A DNA stretch of 64,000 nucleotides from Pantoea endophytica (GTDB taxonomy: Bacteria > Pseudomonadota > Gammaproteobacteria > Enterobacterales > Enterobacteriaceae): contig NZ_PJRT01000018.1 in the NCBI RefSeq assembly GCF_002858935.1, forward strand, positions 62,001-126,000. Direction: 5' to 3'. A program made the position numbers and the translations under genes. Below, piece by piece: positions 1 to 10,188 of the stretch (position 1 is its first letter; each line of letters starts with the position of its first letter). The notes beneath the pieces are model-generated. The model saw only the letters and a program-made list of their open reading frames with translations. It was not told the origin of the DNA and ran no database searches.

Positions 1-1
1 G

Positions 2-1171
2 CCGCTGCTCACACCGTTTGCGATGGCCGACGGCGAGACGCGCTATATCTGGACCACCTTCAGCGCCGACCAGATCGACCTCAACTTTGGCAATCCGGAA
101 GTGCTGATTCGCATGGTCGATGTGCTGCTCGACTACCTGAACAAAGGCGCGGATTATGTGCGGCTCGACGCGGTGGGCTACATGTGGAAAACGCCGGGCA
201 CCAACTGCATTCACCTGCCGAAAACGCATCAGCTGGTGAAGCTGTTTCGCGCCATAGCCAATGAAGTGGCACCCGGTACGGTGATCGTCACCGAAACCAA
301 CGTGCCGCACAAAGACAACATCAGCTATTTCGGTAACGGCAAAGATGAAGCGCAAATGGTGTATCAGTTTTCGCTGCCGCCGCTGGTGCTGCACGCCATT
401 CATTCCGGATCGGCGCGTGCGCTGCGTCAATGGGCCAGCACGCTGGATTTAGGCGGTGGCACCACCACTTTCTTTAACTTTCTTGCCTCGCACGACGGCA
501 TTGGACTCAATCCGGCGCGCGGCATTTTGTCGGAAGTGGAGATTGTGGCGCTGGTGCGTGATTTAGCGCTGGAAGGCGCGCTGGTCTCCTACAAGAACAA
601 TGCCGATGGCACCACCAGCCCTTACGAAATCAATGTCACCTATTTCGATGCGCTCAATCAGCAGGACGACGACGATGACACGCGTTTGCGCCGCTTCCTG
701 CTGGCGCACGCGATTCTGCTGTCATTTCCTGGCGTACCGGCGATTTACATTCAAAGTATTCTTGGCTCGCGCAACGATAATGAAGGCGTGCGCGCCGCCG
801 GTCATAACCGTGCCATCAACCGGGAGAAGTACAGCCTGCGTGAAATGGAACAGTGGATCAGCGGCGGCAATCCGCTGCGCCAACAGGTGTATGAACGCCT
901 GAGCGCGCTGATTCAACTGCGCACGCGGCAACCCGCGTTTCATCCCGATAATCCGATGACGCTGCTGGAAAGCGAAAATAGCCTGCTGGTGTTGCGTCGC
1001 CATCAGCCGGATAGCGATGAGGGGTTGCTGTGTGTGTTTAATCTCAGCCGTCATGAGGTGACGACACAGTTACCGCTGGCGCGGCATATGCAGGATGTGA
1101 TTAGCGGGGAGAAGCTGGATGGCAGCCAGCCCTTAACGCTGGCTGCGTGGCAGTTTATGTGGCTGCGGTAA
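2..1171 (+). CDS. Sugar phosphorylase, GH13 subfamily 18 (5' truncated by window edge)
   Basis: The open frame runs in from the window edge, so the N-terminus is missing; about 389 residues remain. The motifs are those of sucrose-phosphorylase-type GH13 enzymes: [15 protein letters not shown], the nucleophile strand [11 protein letters not shown] (Asp), the acid/base strand VTETNVPH (Glu) and [10 protein letters not shown] with the transition-state Asp. Such enzymes split a glucoside with phosphate to give glucose 1-phosphate in the cytoplasm. Subfamily members act on sucrose, sucrose 6-phosphate or glucosylglycerate (YcjM type), and the substrate cannot be told from this fragment. The 3' end overlaps the convergent bioH by 17 bp. 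Family call firm, substrate open. Confidence 0.85.
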   Translation, partial: PLLTPFAMADGETRYIWTTFSADQIDLNFGNPEVLIRMVDVLLDYLNKGADYVRLDAVGYMWKTPGTNCIHLPKTHQLVKLFRAIANEVAPGTVIVTETNVPHKDNISYFGNGKDEAQMVYQFSLPPLVLHAIHSGSARALRQWASTLDLGGGTTTFFNFLASHDGIGLNPARGILSEVEIVALVRDLALEGALVSYKNNADGTTSPYEINVTYFDALNQQDDDDDTRLRRFLLAHAILLSFPGVPAIYIQSILGSRNDNEGVRAAGHNRAINREKYSLREMEQWISGGNPLRQQVYERLSALIQLRTRQPAFHPDNPMTLLESENSLLVLRRHQPDSDEGLLCVFNLSRHEVTTQLPLARHMQDVISGEKLDGSQPLTLAAWQFMWLR

Positions 1172-1925
1172 ACGTCATGATCAGCTGGGTAAATTCATCG
1201 GGGTGAGAAATGAAAGGCGCATGCGCGGCTTTCTCCATCACCACCGAGGATGAAGCTGGCCAGCGTGAATCCAGTTCTTCTGCGACACGACGCGGCACCA
1301 GCCCATCGAGATAGCCGTAGATACGCAGGAACGGCAGCGGCAGATCGTCGAGCGCGGCACGCAAATCGTCCTGACGCAGAATCTCCAATCCCCCTTCCAG
1401 CACTTCAACCGACGGCATCGGCTGCGATAACACCACCTCTTTCAACTGACGCGCATCCTGTCGCGCGTTCTCCGTGCCCATAGTTTGCAGCGCCAGAAAG
1501 CGCTCCACGGTGCGCTGGAAATCGGTGCTCAACTGCTGCTGAAAATTTTGCAGCGTTTCGGGCTTGATGCCCGGCCATTGATCACGCGCGGTAAAACACG
1601 GCGATGAGGCAACGGTGATCAGCGCTGCAACGCGCTCCGGCTGGGTTAACGCCAGCTGGCTGGCCACCAATCCACCCAGCGACCAGCCGAGCAGCACCGC
1701 GCGATCGGGTAACTGCGGCAACAGCTGTTGCGCCATTTCCGCTAAGGTCAGCGGCGCAAAACCCTGGCTGCGGCCGAAGCCCGGCAGATCCACCAGATGC
1801 AGGCGAAAATGCGAGCTGAGTCGCGGAACGATGTTTTGCCACACTTCGGCGTTCAAACCCCAGCCGTGCAGCAGCACAAGATCGCGATCGCCCGTGCCTG
1901 TGGTGTGCCAGTAAAGCGAACTCAT
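1155..1925 (-). CDS. bioH: Pimeloyl-ACP methyl ester carboxylesterase BioH
   Basis: An alpha/beta hydrolase of 256 residues, the usual BioH length. It removes the methyl ester from pimeloyl-ACP methyl ester, ending the disguised fatty-acid cycle that makes the pimelate part of biotin; cytoplasmic. The nucleophile elbow GWSLGG (Ser about 82), the oxyanion segment [12 protein letters not shown], the acid in [10 protein letters not shown] and the His in [12 protein letters not shown] complete the triad. It is divergent from gntX with a 35-bp gap, as in E. coli, and it does not sit with other bio genes, also as in E. coli. No damage is visible. Confidence 0.93.
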   Translation of the reverse strand: MSSLYWHTTGTGDRDLVLLHGWGLNAEVWQNIVPRLSSHFRLHLVDLPGFGRSQGFAPLTLAEMAQQLLPQLPDRAVLLGWSLGGLVASQLALTQPERVAALITVASSPCFTARDQWPGIKPETLQNFQQQLSTDFQRTVERFLALQTMGTENARQDARQLKEVVLSQPMPSVEVLEGGLEILRQDDLRAALDDLPLPFLRIYGYLDGLVPRRVAEELDSRWPASSSVVMEKAAHAPFISHPDEFTQLIMTFTAAT

Positions 1926-1960
1926 CGGTTACACTCCGGAAAAGTGATAAGGAGGTCGCT

Positions 1961-2638
1961 ATGCTACCAATCCCGGCCCTGTGTTGGCTATGCCGCCTGC
2001 CGTTGCAGATTGCCAGCCACGGTTTGTGCAGCCGCTGCGTGCAGCAAATTCCGCGGCTACCGGCACTCTGTCCCTGCTGCGGTTTACCGGCCAGTGGAAT
2101 GCAGCCCTGCGGGCGCTGCCTGCGCCGCCCGCCGCCGTGGCAGAGCCTGAGCTGCGTCAGCGATTACCTGCCGCCGCTGAGCGATTGGGTGCAGCAGCTG
2201 AAGTTTTCTCGCGTAACCGCACTCAGAGTGATGCTGGCGCGGCTTATTTTGTTAAAATTGTTAACAATGCGTCGTGATTACCGACTGCCGCGTGTAGATT
2301 TGGTGCTGAGCGTACCGCTGCATCGTCGGCGCGCCTGGCAACGCGGCTACAATCAGGCGGCGCTGCTAGCTAAACCGCTGGCTCGCTGGCTGGGCTGTGA
2401 ATATCGCGAAGCGGTAAAGCGGGTGCGACAGGGCGCAGTTCAGCATTCATTGAGCGCCAGCGCGCGCAAAAAGAACCTGCGCGGCGCGTTTCGCCTTGAA
2501 ATGCCGGTGCGCGGACGCCATATCCTGCTTATCGACGATGTTGTGACGACCGGAAGTACCGTGGCGGAAATTAGCCGCATCCTGCTGGCGCAAGGCGCGG
2601 CCAGCGTACACATTGGTTGCCTGTGCCGTACCTTGTAG
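1961..2638 (+). CDS. gntX: ComF-family phosphoribosyltransferase-like protein GntX
   Basis: 225 residues. The N-terminal 50 residues are cysteine-rich (CWLC, CSRC, CPCC, CGRC), like a zinc ribbon. The C-terminal part is a PRTase fold with the PRPP-binding loop ILLIDDVVTTGSTV. Members of the ComF/GntX family are linked to use of external DNA as nutrient and to natural transformation; no enzymatic reaction is established. A strong ribosome site (AAGGAGG) lies just before the ATG. It is followed after 58 bp by nfuA, the E. coli arrangement bioH/gntX-nfuA. Confidence 0.9.
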   Translation: MLPIPALCWLCRLPLQIASHGLCSRCVQQIPRLPALCPCCGLPASGMQPCGRCLRRPPPWQSLSCVSDYLPPLSDWVQQLKFSRVTALRVMLARLILLKLLTMRRDYRLPRVDLVLSVPLHRRRAWQRGYNQAALLAKPLARWLGCEYREAVKRVRQGAVQHSLSASARKKNLRGAFRLEMPVRGRHILLIDDVVTTGSTVAEISRILLAQGAASVHIGCLCRTL

Positions 2639-2696
2639 AGCGTCGGTGTTGGGCGTATTATAACCAAGTAATTTAGTCAACTATTGAGCAATCGCC

Positions 2697-3272
2697 ATGA
2701 TCGTTATTACTGATGCTGCGCAAGAGCACTTCTCAAAATTGCTGTCCAAACAAGAAGATGGCACTCAGATTCGCGTATTCGTCATTAATCCGGGTACGCC
2801 AACCGCAGAATGCGGTGTTTCTTACTGCCCACCCGATGCAGTAGAAGCGACTGATACCGAATTTAAGTTCGAAAAACTGTCAGCCTTTGTTGATGAGCTG
2901 AGCGCACCGTACCTCGATGATGCGGAAATCGACTTTGTTACCGACAACCTCGGTTCGCAGCTGACGCTGAAAGCGCCTAACGCCAAAATGCGGAAAGTCT
3001 CTGACGATGCGCCAATGGTGGAACGCGTGGAATATCTGCTGCAAGCGCAGATTAACCCGCAGCTGGCTGGTCACGGCGGTCGCGTATCGCTGATGGAAAT
3101 CACCGATGACGGCATCGCCATTCTGCAATTCGGCGGCGGCTGTAACGGTTGTTCGATGATCGACGTCACGCTGAAAGATGGCATCGAGAAAGAGCTGCTG
3201 GCAGCCTTCCCTGAGCTGAAAGGCGTGCGCGATTTGACCGAGCACCAGCGCGGCGAGCACTCGTACTACTGA
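2697..3272 (+). CDS. nfuA: Fe-S cluster carrier protein NfuA
   Basis: 191 residues, the same length as E. coli NfuA. The N-terminal domain (about 1-95) is a degenerate A-type carrier domain. The C-terminal NifU-like domain carries the cluster-binding pair in [11 protein letters not shown] (CxxC). The protein holds a 4Fe-4S cluster at a dimer interface and delivers it to apoproteins, mainly under oxidative stress or iron limitation. The Shine-Dalgarno before the ATG is weak. gntT, which follows nfuA in E. coli, is absent here; malQ comes next on the opposite strand. Confidence 0.95.
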   Translation: MIVITDAAQEHFSKLLSKQEDGTQIRVFVINPGTPTAECGVSYCPPDAVEATDTEFKFEKLSAFVDELSAPYLDDAEIDFVTDNLGSQLTLKAPNAKMRKVSDDAPMVERVEYLLQAQINPQLAGHGGRVSLMEITDDGIAILQFGGGCNGCSMIDVTLKDGIEKELLAAFPELKGVRDLTEHQRGEHSYY

Positions 3273-3280
3273 TTAAGCAC

Positions 3281-3309
3281 GCGGCAGCGACCCGAAGCTG
3301 CCGCGCTTT
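3281..3309 (+). terminator. Probable rho-independent terminator of nfuA
   Basis: Eight-bp stem GCGGCAGC / GCTGCCGC with an 8-nt loop just after the nfuA stop, followed by a short TTTC run. The weak T-tract makes it an imperfect terminator; convergent malQ ends right after it. Confidence 0.55.
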
Positions 3310-3311
3310 CT

Positions 3312-5366
3312 TCAACGCTTCCTGCGCCCGGTATTCACCGCATTCAATAAGCCCGGCACGTTTCCTCTAAACATCTTTTCGATTGTGACGCTTAACTTGC
3401 GCCGCCAGTTTGGATATTCATCTACCGTACCCGGCACGTTGACCGGTGAAGTCATAGCAAGCCAGTCTTCAGGTTGCAGCCCCAGCAATGCGCTGTTAGT
3501 GCGCGCCAGATAGCGGTGGAAGCCGCGATTGAGCACCGGTGTGAAGGACAATCGGCTGGCAACGGTACCGTGGCGCGCAGGCAACGTATTCATCTGATGC
3601 AGCACATCCAATAGCGCCTGTTTTTGTGTATCCCTTTGCCTTAGCAATGACATGTATACGCTCTCCTGGTACAAGCCCAGTTTGTGACCCAGAAAAAGAT
3701 CCTCATATCTCCAGAATCCCGCCAACGTCGGCAAATCATGGGTACTGGCGCTGGCAATCGACTGCACGGGATACTCTTGCGGCTGACGATAGCTGCCATC
3801 GCCGTGCTGCTCGAAGAACAACACTTTCCACGAGAAAATGCCGCTTTTGCGCAGCAGGCTGACGATCTCTTTTGGCACCGTGCCGAGATCTTCGCCAATG
3901 ACCATGCAGCGATGGCGCTGACTCTCCAGCGCCAGGATCGCTAGCAGATCCTCAACCGGATAGGCCACGTAAGCGCCTTTATCCGCGCTTTCGCCGTAGG
4001 GAATCCACCACAAGCGCAGCAGCGCCATCACGTGATCGATACGCAAAGCGCCGCAGTCACGCATATTGGCGCGCAGCAGGTCGATAAAAGGCTGATAGCC
4101 GCGCGCGCGCATCACATGTGGATCGAGCGGCGGCAAACACCAGTTTTGCCCCTGCGGACCGAGGCGATCCGGCGGTGCGCCAACGGAAGCGCCGAGTTTA
4201 TACAGTTCCGGATCCTGCCATGTTTCGGCGCTGCCTTGCGCCACGCCGACCGCTAAGTCGCGATATAATCCCACTTCCATGCCAAGCTGCTGGCTAATTT
4301 GACAGCAGATGGCAAACTGCTCTTGCGCCACCCACTGCAACCAACTCCAGAACTGAATCTCCTCTTCGTGTTCCGCACACCATTGCTGCACTTCCGGCAA
4401 CAAAGCGTTGCGCCAGCCTTCCGGCCAGTTGGTCCAACCCCATTCATCAGGATGCTGCTGGCTGCGTTCGGCGAGAATGCCATCAAACGCCGCCTGATAA
4501 CGCAGATGGTCGCCGCCCTCAACGATAAATTGCTGGAATCCGGCATCTTCAGCGGCGCGCGGCTGGAAGCGCTGCCAGGCAAAGCGCAGCGCGGCCAATT
4601 TCAGTTTGGCCACCGCGCTGTAATCGACAAACTCAGCCGCGCGCGCCTGATCCAGCGCTTTGCGTGTTTTCGCCATTTGCCACCAACGCTGCGCTGCCTC
4701 GCTACGCTGAAAATCCTCCAGCCGATTAACGTCGATATACAGCACGTTGAGCCAGCGACGCGAGGTTGGGCTGTAAGGACTGGCATGTTCTGGCTGTGCG
4801 GGATAAAGCGCATGCAAAGGATTAAGGCCAACGAAGTCACCGCCATTATTGGCAACGTTCTCCAGCATCTGCGCCAAATCGCCGAAGTCACCGATGCCCC
4901 AATTGTCATCCGATCGCAGCGTGTAAAGCTGTACTAACGCGCCCCACAGTTTCTCTCCTTGCTCGACTGATGCCGGGATAAAACAGCGGCGTGGCGCAAT
5001 GATGATGCGGGTTTGCCACTGCTGGCGACCTTTGCGCAGCGTGAGCTGGTGATAACCCTGTGACAGACGCGGCGGCAGTGTGAGCGGTTCTCCGCCCTGC
5101 ACTTCGCCGCTGAAGCTTTTGCCCTGTTCGGTTTGTAGCTGCCAGGAAAAGGTGCCGCTGCCTTGTGGCGTCAGTTGGCGCTTGCTGCGAGCGGCAAATA
5201 CCTGCACCGGCGGCAGTGGTGGCGCTTTACCGGTTGGCGTTTCCATGACTGCCAGCAACGCGCGTTTGGTCTCATCGCTGATGGTTTCCGGCTCGCCGTG
5301 CGCGTTAATAAAGCGCAGCGAAATGCCGGCATCCTGTGTCGCCTGGTCCAGCTTGTTGAGCGTCAT
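3312..5366 (-). CDS. malQ: 4-alpha-glucanotransferase (amylomaltase) MalQ
   Basis: 684 residues from the ATG at 5366, which is preceded by GGAGACACG; the frame stays open upstream but only this start matches the family N-terminus (TLNKLDQATQDAGIS). A GH77 enzyme that moves glucan segments between maltodextrins and releases glucose, producing chains that MalP can use. Catalytic segments: ALRIDHVMAL (Asp nucleophile), VIGEDLGTVP (Glu acid/base) and STHDLPTLAG (Asp). The N-terminal 130 or so residues form the extra domain typical of enterobacterial MalQ. It lies 28 bp behind malP and is clearly co-transcribed. Confidence 0.95.
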   Translation of the reverse strand: MTLNKLDQATQDAGISLRFINAHGEPETISDETKRALLAVMETPTGKAPPLPPVQVFAARSKRQLTPQGSGTFSWQLQTEQGKSFSGEVQGGEPLTLPPRLSQGYHQLTLRKGRQQWQTRIIIAPRRCFIPASVEQGEKLWGALVQLYTLRSDDNWGIGDFGDLAQMLENVANNGGDFVGLNPLHALYPAQPEHASPYSPTSRRWLNVLYIDVNRLEDFQRSEAAQRWWQMAKTRKALDQARAAEFVDYSAVAKLKLAALRFAWQRFQPRAAEDAGFQQFIVEGGDHLRYQAAFDGILAERSQQHPDEWGWTNWPEGWRNALLPEVQQWCAEHEEEIQFWSWLQWVAQEQFAICCQISQQLGMEVGLYRDLAVGVAQGSAETWQDPELYKLGASVGAPPDRLGPQGQNWCLPPLDPHVMRARGYQPFIDLLRANMRDCGALRIDHVMALLRLWWIPYGESADKGAYVAYPVEDLLAILALESQRHRCMVIGEDLGTVPKEIVSLLRKSGIFSWKVLFFEQHGDGSYRQPQEYPVQSIASASTHDLPTLAGFWRYEDLFLGHKLGLYQESVYMSLLRQRDTQKQALLDVLHQMNTLPARHGTVASRLSFTPVLNRGFHRYLARTNSALLGLQPEDWLAMTSPVNVPGTVDEYPNWRRKLSVTIEKMFRGNVPGLLNAVNTGRRKR

Positions 5367-5394
5367 CGTGTCTCCAAAATCATCTATCGTGTCT

Positions 5395-7800
5395 TTATCG
5401 GGCCGCCTGCCAAATCCGCTGCTGATAATCGCGAATTGAACGGTCAGAGCTGAAGCGGCCGGTGTGAGCGGTATTGAGGATCGCTGCGCGCGTCCAGGCG
5501 TCCGGATTTTTCCACAACGCTTCCACCTGCTGCTGCGCGGCGATGTAGGCATCAAAGTCGGCCAGCACCAGCCAGGGATCGCCATTTTTGGTCAGGCTTT
5601 GCAGCATCAAATCAAACGCATGCTTATCGCCGTCGCTGAACTTGCCCTTCTCCAGCTCCTTCAGCAAACCATCCAGATAAGGATTCTGTTTACGCAGCTT
5701 TTTCGGGCTGTAGCCTCCCGCCTTCAGCGCTTTCACCTCATCCACGCTGTTGCCGAAGATAAAGATATGCTTCGCGCCCACCGCTTCAGCAATCTCCACA
5801 TTGGCGCCGTCCAGCGTGCCAATGGTGAGTGCGCCGTTCAGCGCCAGCTTCATATTGCCGGTGCCGGAAGCCTCATAACCGGCGGTGGAAATCTGCTCGG
5901 AGAGATCGGCGGCCGGAATCATCAGCTCTGCGGCGGTGATGCGGTAATCCGGGATAAACACCACTTTGAGGCGATCGCCGACGAGTGGATCGTTGTTGAT
6001 CACTTCCGCCACTTTGTTGATGGCATAGATGATATTTTTGGCGAGGTAGTAGCCGGGCGCGGCTTTGGCGCCAAACAGGAACACGCGCGGCACGAAGTCG
6101 GGGTTATCTGGGTTGTCGCGCAGCTGGCGATAGCAGTGCAGCATATGCAGCAAACTGAGGTGCTGACGTTTGTACTCATGCAGTCGCTTAATCTGCACGT
6201 CAAACAGCGCATCCGGATTGATATCAATGCCGGTCACGCGCTTGACGTAGAGCGTCAGCCGCTGTTTGTTTTGCTGCTTGATGTCGCGAAACTGCTGACG
6301 AAACGCCTTCTTGCGGGCGAAAGGTGCCAGCCACGCCAGCGCATCGAGATCGTTGGCCCACTCAACCTGCAGGCTGTCATCGATCAGCGTCGCCAGCAGC
6401 GGATTACACTGTTTCAACCAGCGGCGCGGCGTGATGCCGTTGGTCACGTTATGGAATTTGTTCGGCCACAGCAGGTGATATTCCGGGAACAGATCTTTCA
6501 CCACCAGCTCGGAGTGCAGCGCCGCCACGCCGTTGACGGCGAAACAGCTCACCACGCACAGATTCGCCATACGCACCTGACCATCAGCCACCACCGCCAG
6601 CTTGTGCCAGATCGCTTTATCGTCTGGCCACCGTTGCTTCACCACCTTTTTCAGGCGGCGATTAATCTCACGGATGATCAACATATGCCGCGGCAGCAGG
6701 TCGCGCACCAGTTTCTCATCCCAGCGCTCCAGCGCTTCCGGCATCAGCGTGTGGTTAGTGTAAGCAAAAGTGCGGCTGGTGATATGCCACGCATCGTCCC
6801 AACTCAGTTGATGCTCATCCAGCAGCACGCGCAGCATCTCCGGGATGGCGATGGTGGGATGCGTGTCGTTAAGCTGGATCACTTCGAAATCAGGCAAAGT
6901 GCGAATGGCGCGCCCGGCGAGATGATGACGCCGCAGAATATCGCCCACCGCGCAGGCGCACTGGAAATACTGCTGCATCAGGCGCAGCCGCTTACCTTCG
7001 GCATGATTATCATTGGGATAGAGCACTTTGGTCAGCTTGTCGGCTGCAATGCCTTGCTGCTCAGCCTGCAGGAACTGGCCGTTGTTGAACGCGGTGAGAT
7101 CGAACGGCTGCGCGCTGCTGGCTTTCCACAGGCGTAGCGGCAGCGTGATACCGTTGCGATAGCCCACCACCGGCAAATCCCAGGCTTCGCCTTTGAGCTG
7201 AATTTTAGGTCGCCAGCTGAGGCTGCCATCGTGGTTCTCTTTGACCTTGCCGCCGAGGCCTACCTGCACATCCAGCGCGGCGTTGTAGCGGAACCACGGA
7301 TAGCGATCGCGCTGCCAGTCATCCGGCGCTTCCTGCTGCTGTCCGTCGGCAAACGTCTGACGAAACAGGCCGTATTGATAGTTGAGGCCGTGGCCCATCG
7401 CAGCCTGGCCGACGGTCGCCATCGAATCCATATAGCAGGCGGCCAAACGCCCCAATCCGCCGTTACCGAGTGCCGGATCCACCTCCTCTTCCAGCAGTTC
7501 GCTCAGCTCAACCTGATGTTCCGCCAGCGCGGCTTGCACTTCGTTATACCAGCCAAGATTGAGCAAATTGTTGCCGGTCAAACGCCCCAGCAGAAACTCC
7601 ATCGACAGATAGTTGACGTGGCGCTGCCCGTGTTTGGCTGGCACAGGTGGCTGCGTCGCCAGCATTTCTGCCAGCACGCGGCTCAGCGCTTGCCACCATT
7701 GCTGCGGTGTCATTTGCTGGGCGGAAGTGAGTCCGAGATGCTGCCATTGGCGGGTGAGCGCGGCGTCGAAACGTGTTTTATTGAATTTTTGCTGCGACAT
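5395..7800 (-). CDS. malP: Maltodextrin phosphorylase MalP
   Basis: 801 residues from the ATG at 7800 (preceded by an AAGGGA site); the N-terminus [18 protein letters not shown] matches MalP. A GT35 phosphorylase that releases glucose 1-phosphate from linear maltodextrins. The pyridoxal-phosphate lysine lies in [14 protein letters not shown], and substrate segments [13 protein letters not shown] and [15 protein letters not shown] are intact. First gene of the malPQ operon. In E. coli the divergent activator gene malT sits directly upstream; here the next gene is glpR, and I see no clear MalT box (GGGGAKGAGG) in the gap, so its control may differ. Confidence 0.95.
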   Translation of the reverse strand: MSQQKFNKTRFDAALTRQWQHLGLTSAQQMTPQQWWQALSRVLAEMLATQPPVPAKHGQRHVNYLSMEFLLGRLTGNNLLNLGWYNEVQAALAEHQVELSELLEEEVDPALGNGGLGRLAACYMDSMATVGQAAMGHGLNYQYGLFRQTFADGQQQEAPDDWQRDRYPWFRYNAALDVQVGLGGKVKENHDGSLSWRPKIQLKGEAWDLPVVGYRNGITLPLRLWKASSAQPFDLTAFNNGQFLQAEQQGIAADKLTKVLYPNDNHAEGKRLRLMQQYFQCACAVGDILRRHHLAGRAIRTLPDFEVIQLNDTHPTIAIPEMLRVLLDEHQLSWDDAWHITSRTFAYTNHTLMPEALERWDEKLVRDLLPRHMLIIREINRRLKKVVKQRWPDDKAIWHKLAVVADGQVRMANLCVVSCFAVNGVAALHSELVVKDLFPEYHLLWPNKFHNVTNGITPRRWLKQCNPLLATLIDDSLQVEWANDLDALAWLAPFARKKAFRQQFRDIKQQNKQRLTLYVKRVTGIDINPDALFDVQIKRLHEYKRQHLSLLHMLHCYRQLRDNPDNPDFVPRVFLFGAKAAPGYYLAKNIIYAINKVAEVINNDPLVGDRLKVVFIPDYRITAAELMIPAADLSEQISTAGYEASGTGNMKLALNGALTIGTLDGANVEIAEAVGAKHIFIFGNSVDEVKALKAGGYSPKKLRKQNPYLDGLLKELEKGKFSDGDKHAFDLMLQSLTKNGDPWLVLADFDAYIAAQQQVEALWKNPDAWTRAAILNTAHTGRFSSDRSIRDYQQRIWQAAR

Positions 7801-7931
7801 ATCAATCCCTTCAAGTCCGTTAACGGTAAAGCCGGGCGAGCGCAAGAGGTGAATGGATAAGTAAAGCTGGGGGCGCAGAAAAAAGCGACAGGGAAATGCA
7901 GGTGCGGTGAAAAAAATCGGTGCTGATTTTT

Positions 7932-7971
7932 GTAGCGGCGCGATTTATCGCGCAATAAATTGCGCCGCTAC
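7932..7971. repeat. GTAGCGGCGC palindromic dispersed repeat, copy 1
   Basis: GTAGCGGCGC at the left and GCGCCGCTAC at the right, with a smaller inner palindrome around GCGCGATTTATCGCGC. It sits directly after the glpR stop, between glpR and malP. Same family as copies at 11757, 28092, 30943, 53125 and 57444. Confidence 0.85.
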
Positions 7972-7975
7972 GGCA

Positions 7976-8734
7976 TTAGCAAAGTTCGAGGTGAACTTCG
8001 TGCTGTTCAATCACTTTCAGCACGCTGGCCGGCGGGCTTTGATCGGTATACATGTAATCAATCAGGCTCATATTGCCGAGGTTGACCATCGCATTACGGC
8101 CAAACTTCGAGTGATCCACCACCAGCATCACGCAGCGCGAGTTTTCGATGATGGCGCGTTTGGTGCGCACTTCGTGATAATCGAACTCCAGCAGCGAACC
8201 ATCCATATCAATGCCGCTGATGCCGAGAATGCCGTAATCGAGGCGAAACTGCGAAATGAAGTCCAGCGTCGCTTCGCCCATGATGCCGCCATCGCGCGTG
8301 CGCACTTCGCCGCCGGCGATAATCACGCGGAAATCCGCTTTCGCCATCAGCAGAATCGCCACGTTGAGGTTGTTGGTGACAACGCGCAGATTGTTGTGAT
8401 TGAGCAGCGCATGCGCCACCGCTTCCGGCGTGGTGCCGATATCAATAAACAGCGTGGCGCCATCAGGGATCTGGCTCGCCACGCGCTCGGCGATGCGCGC
8501 TTTCTCCGCCGACCACATCATTTTACGATCCTGCCATGCGGTATTTTCTGAGCTGGACGGCAGCGCCGCCCCGCCGTGATGGCGCATGATTTTGTTCTGA
8601 TCGGCCAGGTCGTTCAGGTCACGCCGAATGGTTTGCGGGCTGACTTCAAAGTGATCAACAAGCTCTTCGGTACTGACATATCCCTGACGCCGGACCAGAT
8701 CGATAATGGCGTCATGACGTTGCGTCTGCTTCAC
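7976..8734 (-). CDS. glpR: Glycerol-3-phosphate regulon repressor GlpR (DeoR family)
   Basis: 252 residues. The N-terminal DeoR winged helix-turn-helix (about 1-55, with the recognition stretch VSPQTIRRDLNDL) is followed by the sugar-phosphate isomerase-like sensor domain (DIGTTPEAVAHAL, VDHSKFGR). It represses glycerol and glycerol-3-phosphate genes until glycerol 3-phosphate binds. It is intact, whereas laboratory E. coli K-12 strains carry a frameshifted copy. Last gene of the glpE-glpG-glpR unit; matching operators precede glpD at 10137. Confidence 0.94.
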   Translation of the reverse strand: MKQTQRHDAIIDLVRRQGYVSTEELVDHFEVSPQTIRRDLNDLADQNKIMRHHGGAALPSSSENTAWQDRKMMWSAEKARIAERVASQIPDGATLFIDIGTTPEAVAHALLNHNNLRVVTNNLNVAILLMAKADFRVIIAGGEVRTRDGGIMGEATLDFISQFRLDYGILGISGIDMDGSLLEFDYHEVRTKRAIIENSRCVMLVVDHSKFGRNAMVNLGNMSLIDYMYTDQSPPASVLKVIEQHEVHLELC

Positions 8735-8776
8735 ATCTCTCTCCTCGGCTCGTGGCCGCTTCTTTTATTGGTGCTG

Positions 8777-9604
8777 CTAACGACGCGTAATCTTACGCGT
8801 ATCAACAAATGCCATCGCTAAACCCACCAGCAAGCCGGTGACGTGCGCGGCGTTGGCGATCGACAGACCAAATGCGCCGTACCAGCCAATCACCAACCAT
8901 ACGACCGCAAAGCCAATCAGGCCGCGCTCGAGATAAATACCACTTTCGGGATCGCGCTCGCCGCGCAGCCAGCAGTAACCCATCAACGCGTAAACCACGC
9001 CCGACAAGCCACCAAACAGCACGCCGCTGAACTTGGCCTGCATCCAGCCGGTTAGCAGCGCCGAGATCAGCATAATCACAAACAGCTTGCCGCTGCCGAG
9101 ACGCTTCTCGACCGCACCGCCGAGATACCACCACCACATCAGGTTGAACAGGATATGCAGTAGCGAGAAGTGCAGCAGCGCATGGCTAAACCAGCGCCAC
9201 ACCTGGAAATATTGCGAGGAATCCGCCGGCCAAGCCAGCCACTCCAGCGCCACATCATCACCGACGATCTGCATCAGGATAAACACCGCGATGCAGGCGA
9301 TCATGATGGCCATGGTGAGCGGACCTGCGCGTTCGCGAATGCTCGCCCAGATATTAGTGCGCTCGTAGCGCAAGCCACTTTCGGTGTTGCCGCTATGCCA
9401 GCTGGCCGCCTGATAGCGCGGATGGTTGGGATCGCGCACGAACTGCGCGAGTTCGTTTTCGACCCTCTCCAGCTTGCTTTCGTCATCCAACATAATGACA
9501 AAGTGGCTTTCGCGCTCAATGCGTAGCGTCACGCCGCGAGTCGCCATGTAGTCGACAAACGCCTGCGCCATGCGCGGATTATTGAACTGGGTAATGCGCA
9601 TCAT
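8777..9604 (-). CDS. glpG: Rhomboid intramembrane serine protease GlpG
   Basis: 275 residues, the E. coli size. A cytosolic N-terminal domain (1-90) precedes six membrane helices. The catalytic serine lies in [13 protein letters not shown] and the histidine in NAAHVTGLL, the dyad of rhomboid proteases; [17 protein letters not shown] is the conserved L1/TM2 part. It cleaves helical membrane proteins in the inner membrane. Located between glpE (28-bp gap) and glpR (42-bp gap), as in E. coli. Confidence 0.95.
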   Translation of the reverse strand: MMRITQFNNPRMAQAFVDYMATRGVTLRIERESHFVIMLDDESKLERVENELAQFVRDPNHPRYQAASWHSGNTESGLRYERTNIWASIRERAGPLTMAIMIACIAVFILMQIVGDDVALEWLAWPADSSQYFQVWRWFSHALLHFSLLHILFNLMWWWYLGGAVEKRLGSGKLFVIMLISALLTGWMQAKFSGVLFGGLSGVVYALMGYCWLRGERDPESGIYLERGLIGFAVVWLVIGWYGAFGLSIANAAHVTGLLVGLAMAFVDTRKITRR

Positions 9605-9633
9605 GCGGTGATCTCCTTCCTTATGCGATGGGC

Positions 9634-9960
9634 TCAGGCGTCGCCGAGGGCAACCTGCGCCGGGAATGCCGCGCGCCAGGCATCAAATCCGCCGTCAATG
9701 CTGTACGCCGCGCTGAATCCCTGGCCCAGCAGGAACTGCGCCGCGCCTTTGCTGCTGTTGCCGTGATAGCACATCACCAGCACCGGCAAAGCCTGATTGG
9801 CGTTGGCGATGAAATCCGCCAGGTTGTCATTGTTCAGATGTTGCGCGCCCGCCGCGTGGCCCATCATAAAGCTCTGCGGATCACGGATATCCACCAGCTG
9901 CGCACCTTGTGCCAGATGCTCTTGCGCCTGCAGGACATTAATACACTCGAAGGTTTCCAT
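9634..9960 (-). CDS. glpE: Thiosulfate sulfurtransferase GlpE
   Basis: 108 residues from the ATG at 9960; the frame extends upstream but METFECINV matches the GlpE N-terminus. A single-domain rhodanese: the active-site loop [13 protein letters not shown] contains the catalytic Cys, and [10 protein letters not shown] is the conserved CH2-type motif. It transfers sulfane sulfur from thiosulfate to cyanide or thioredoxin in the cytoplasm. First gene of glpEGR, divergent from glpD over a 228-bp regulatory gap. Confidence 0.94.
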   Translation of the reverse strand: METFECINVLQAQEHLAQGAQLVDIRDPQSFMMGHAAGAQHLNNDNLADFIANANQALPVLVMCYHGNSSKGAAQFLLGQGFSAAYSIDGGFDAWRAAFPAQVALGDA

Positions 9961-10064
9961 GGTGTCTCTCATTACTTCATCACAATTAGCGCCTAGTTTA
10001 ACCTGAGAACGCGCCGCGATAACCTGACAAGTCCTGTGGTTATGTGATTTTTTTCCTGTCGGAA

Positions 10065-10080
10065 TGTTAGCTATATCACG
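10065..10080 (+). promoter_or_regulatory. Candidate CRP-binding site in the glpE/glpD gap
   Basis: TGTTAGCTATATCACG fits TGTGA-N6-TCACA at 8 of 10 core positions. It lies about 110 bp upstream of glpD and just ahead of the GlpR operators, as expected for a catabolite-controlled glycerol-3-phosphate promoter. Confidence 0.55.
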
Positions 10081-10136
10081 CAAAAATGTTTTTATTCAGT
10101 TAACCGCTGGCGTAGATGTTGGTTTCCGATTATTAT

Positions 10137-10176
10137 TACGCTCGAAAACGAACATTTTAGAACTATTCCGAACATC
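10137..10176 (+). promoter_or_regulatory. Tandem GlpR operators upstream of glpD
   Basis: 10137-10156 reads TACGCTCGAAAACGAACATT and fits the remembered GlpR consensus WATKYTCGWWAWCGAWMATW at 19 of 20 positions. The directly adjoining 20 bp (10157-10176) keeps the right half CCGAACAT and is a weaker second site. The block ends about 12 bp before the glpD start, so bound repressor would cover the promoter or start region. Confidence 0.72.
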
Positions 10177-10188
10177 GGAGGAGATGAC

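Noticed and set aside
5367..5585. Upstream extension of malQ by 73 codons
   Set aside because: The extension lies in the 3' part of malP and reads as out-of-frame sequence. The ATG at 5366 has a ribosome site and the MalQ N-terminus.
5464..7137. 557-codon open frame opposite malP
   Set aside because: It is fully antisense to a well-conserved gene; the long open frame follows from the high GC content and codon use of malP. The protein has no family features.
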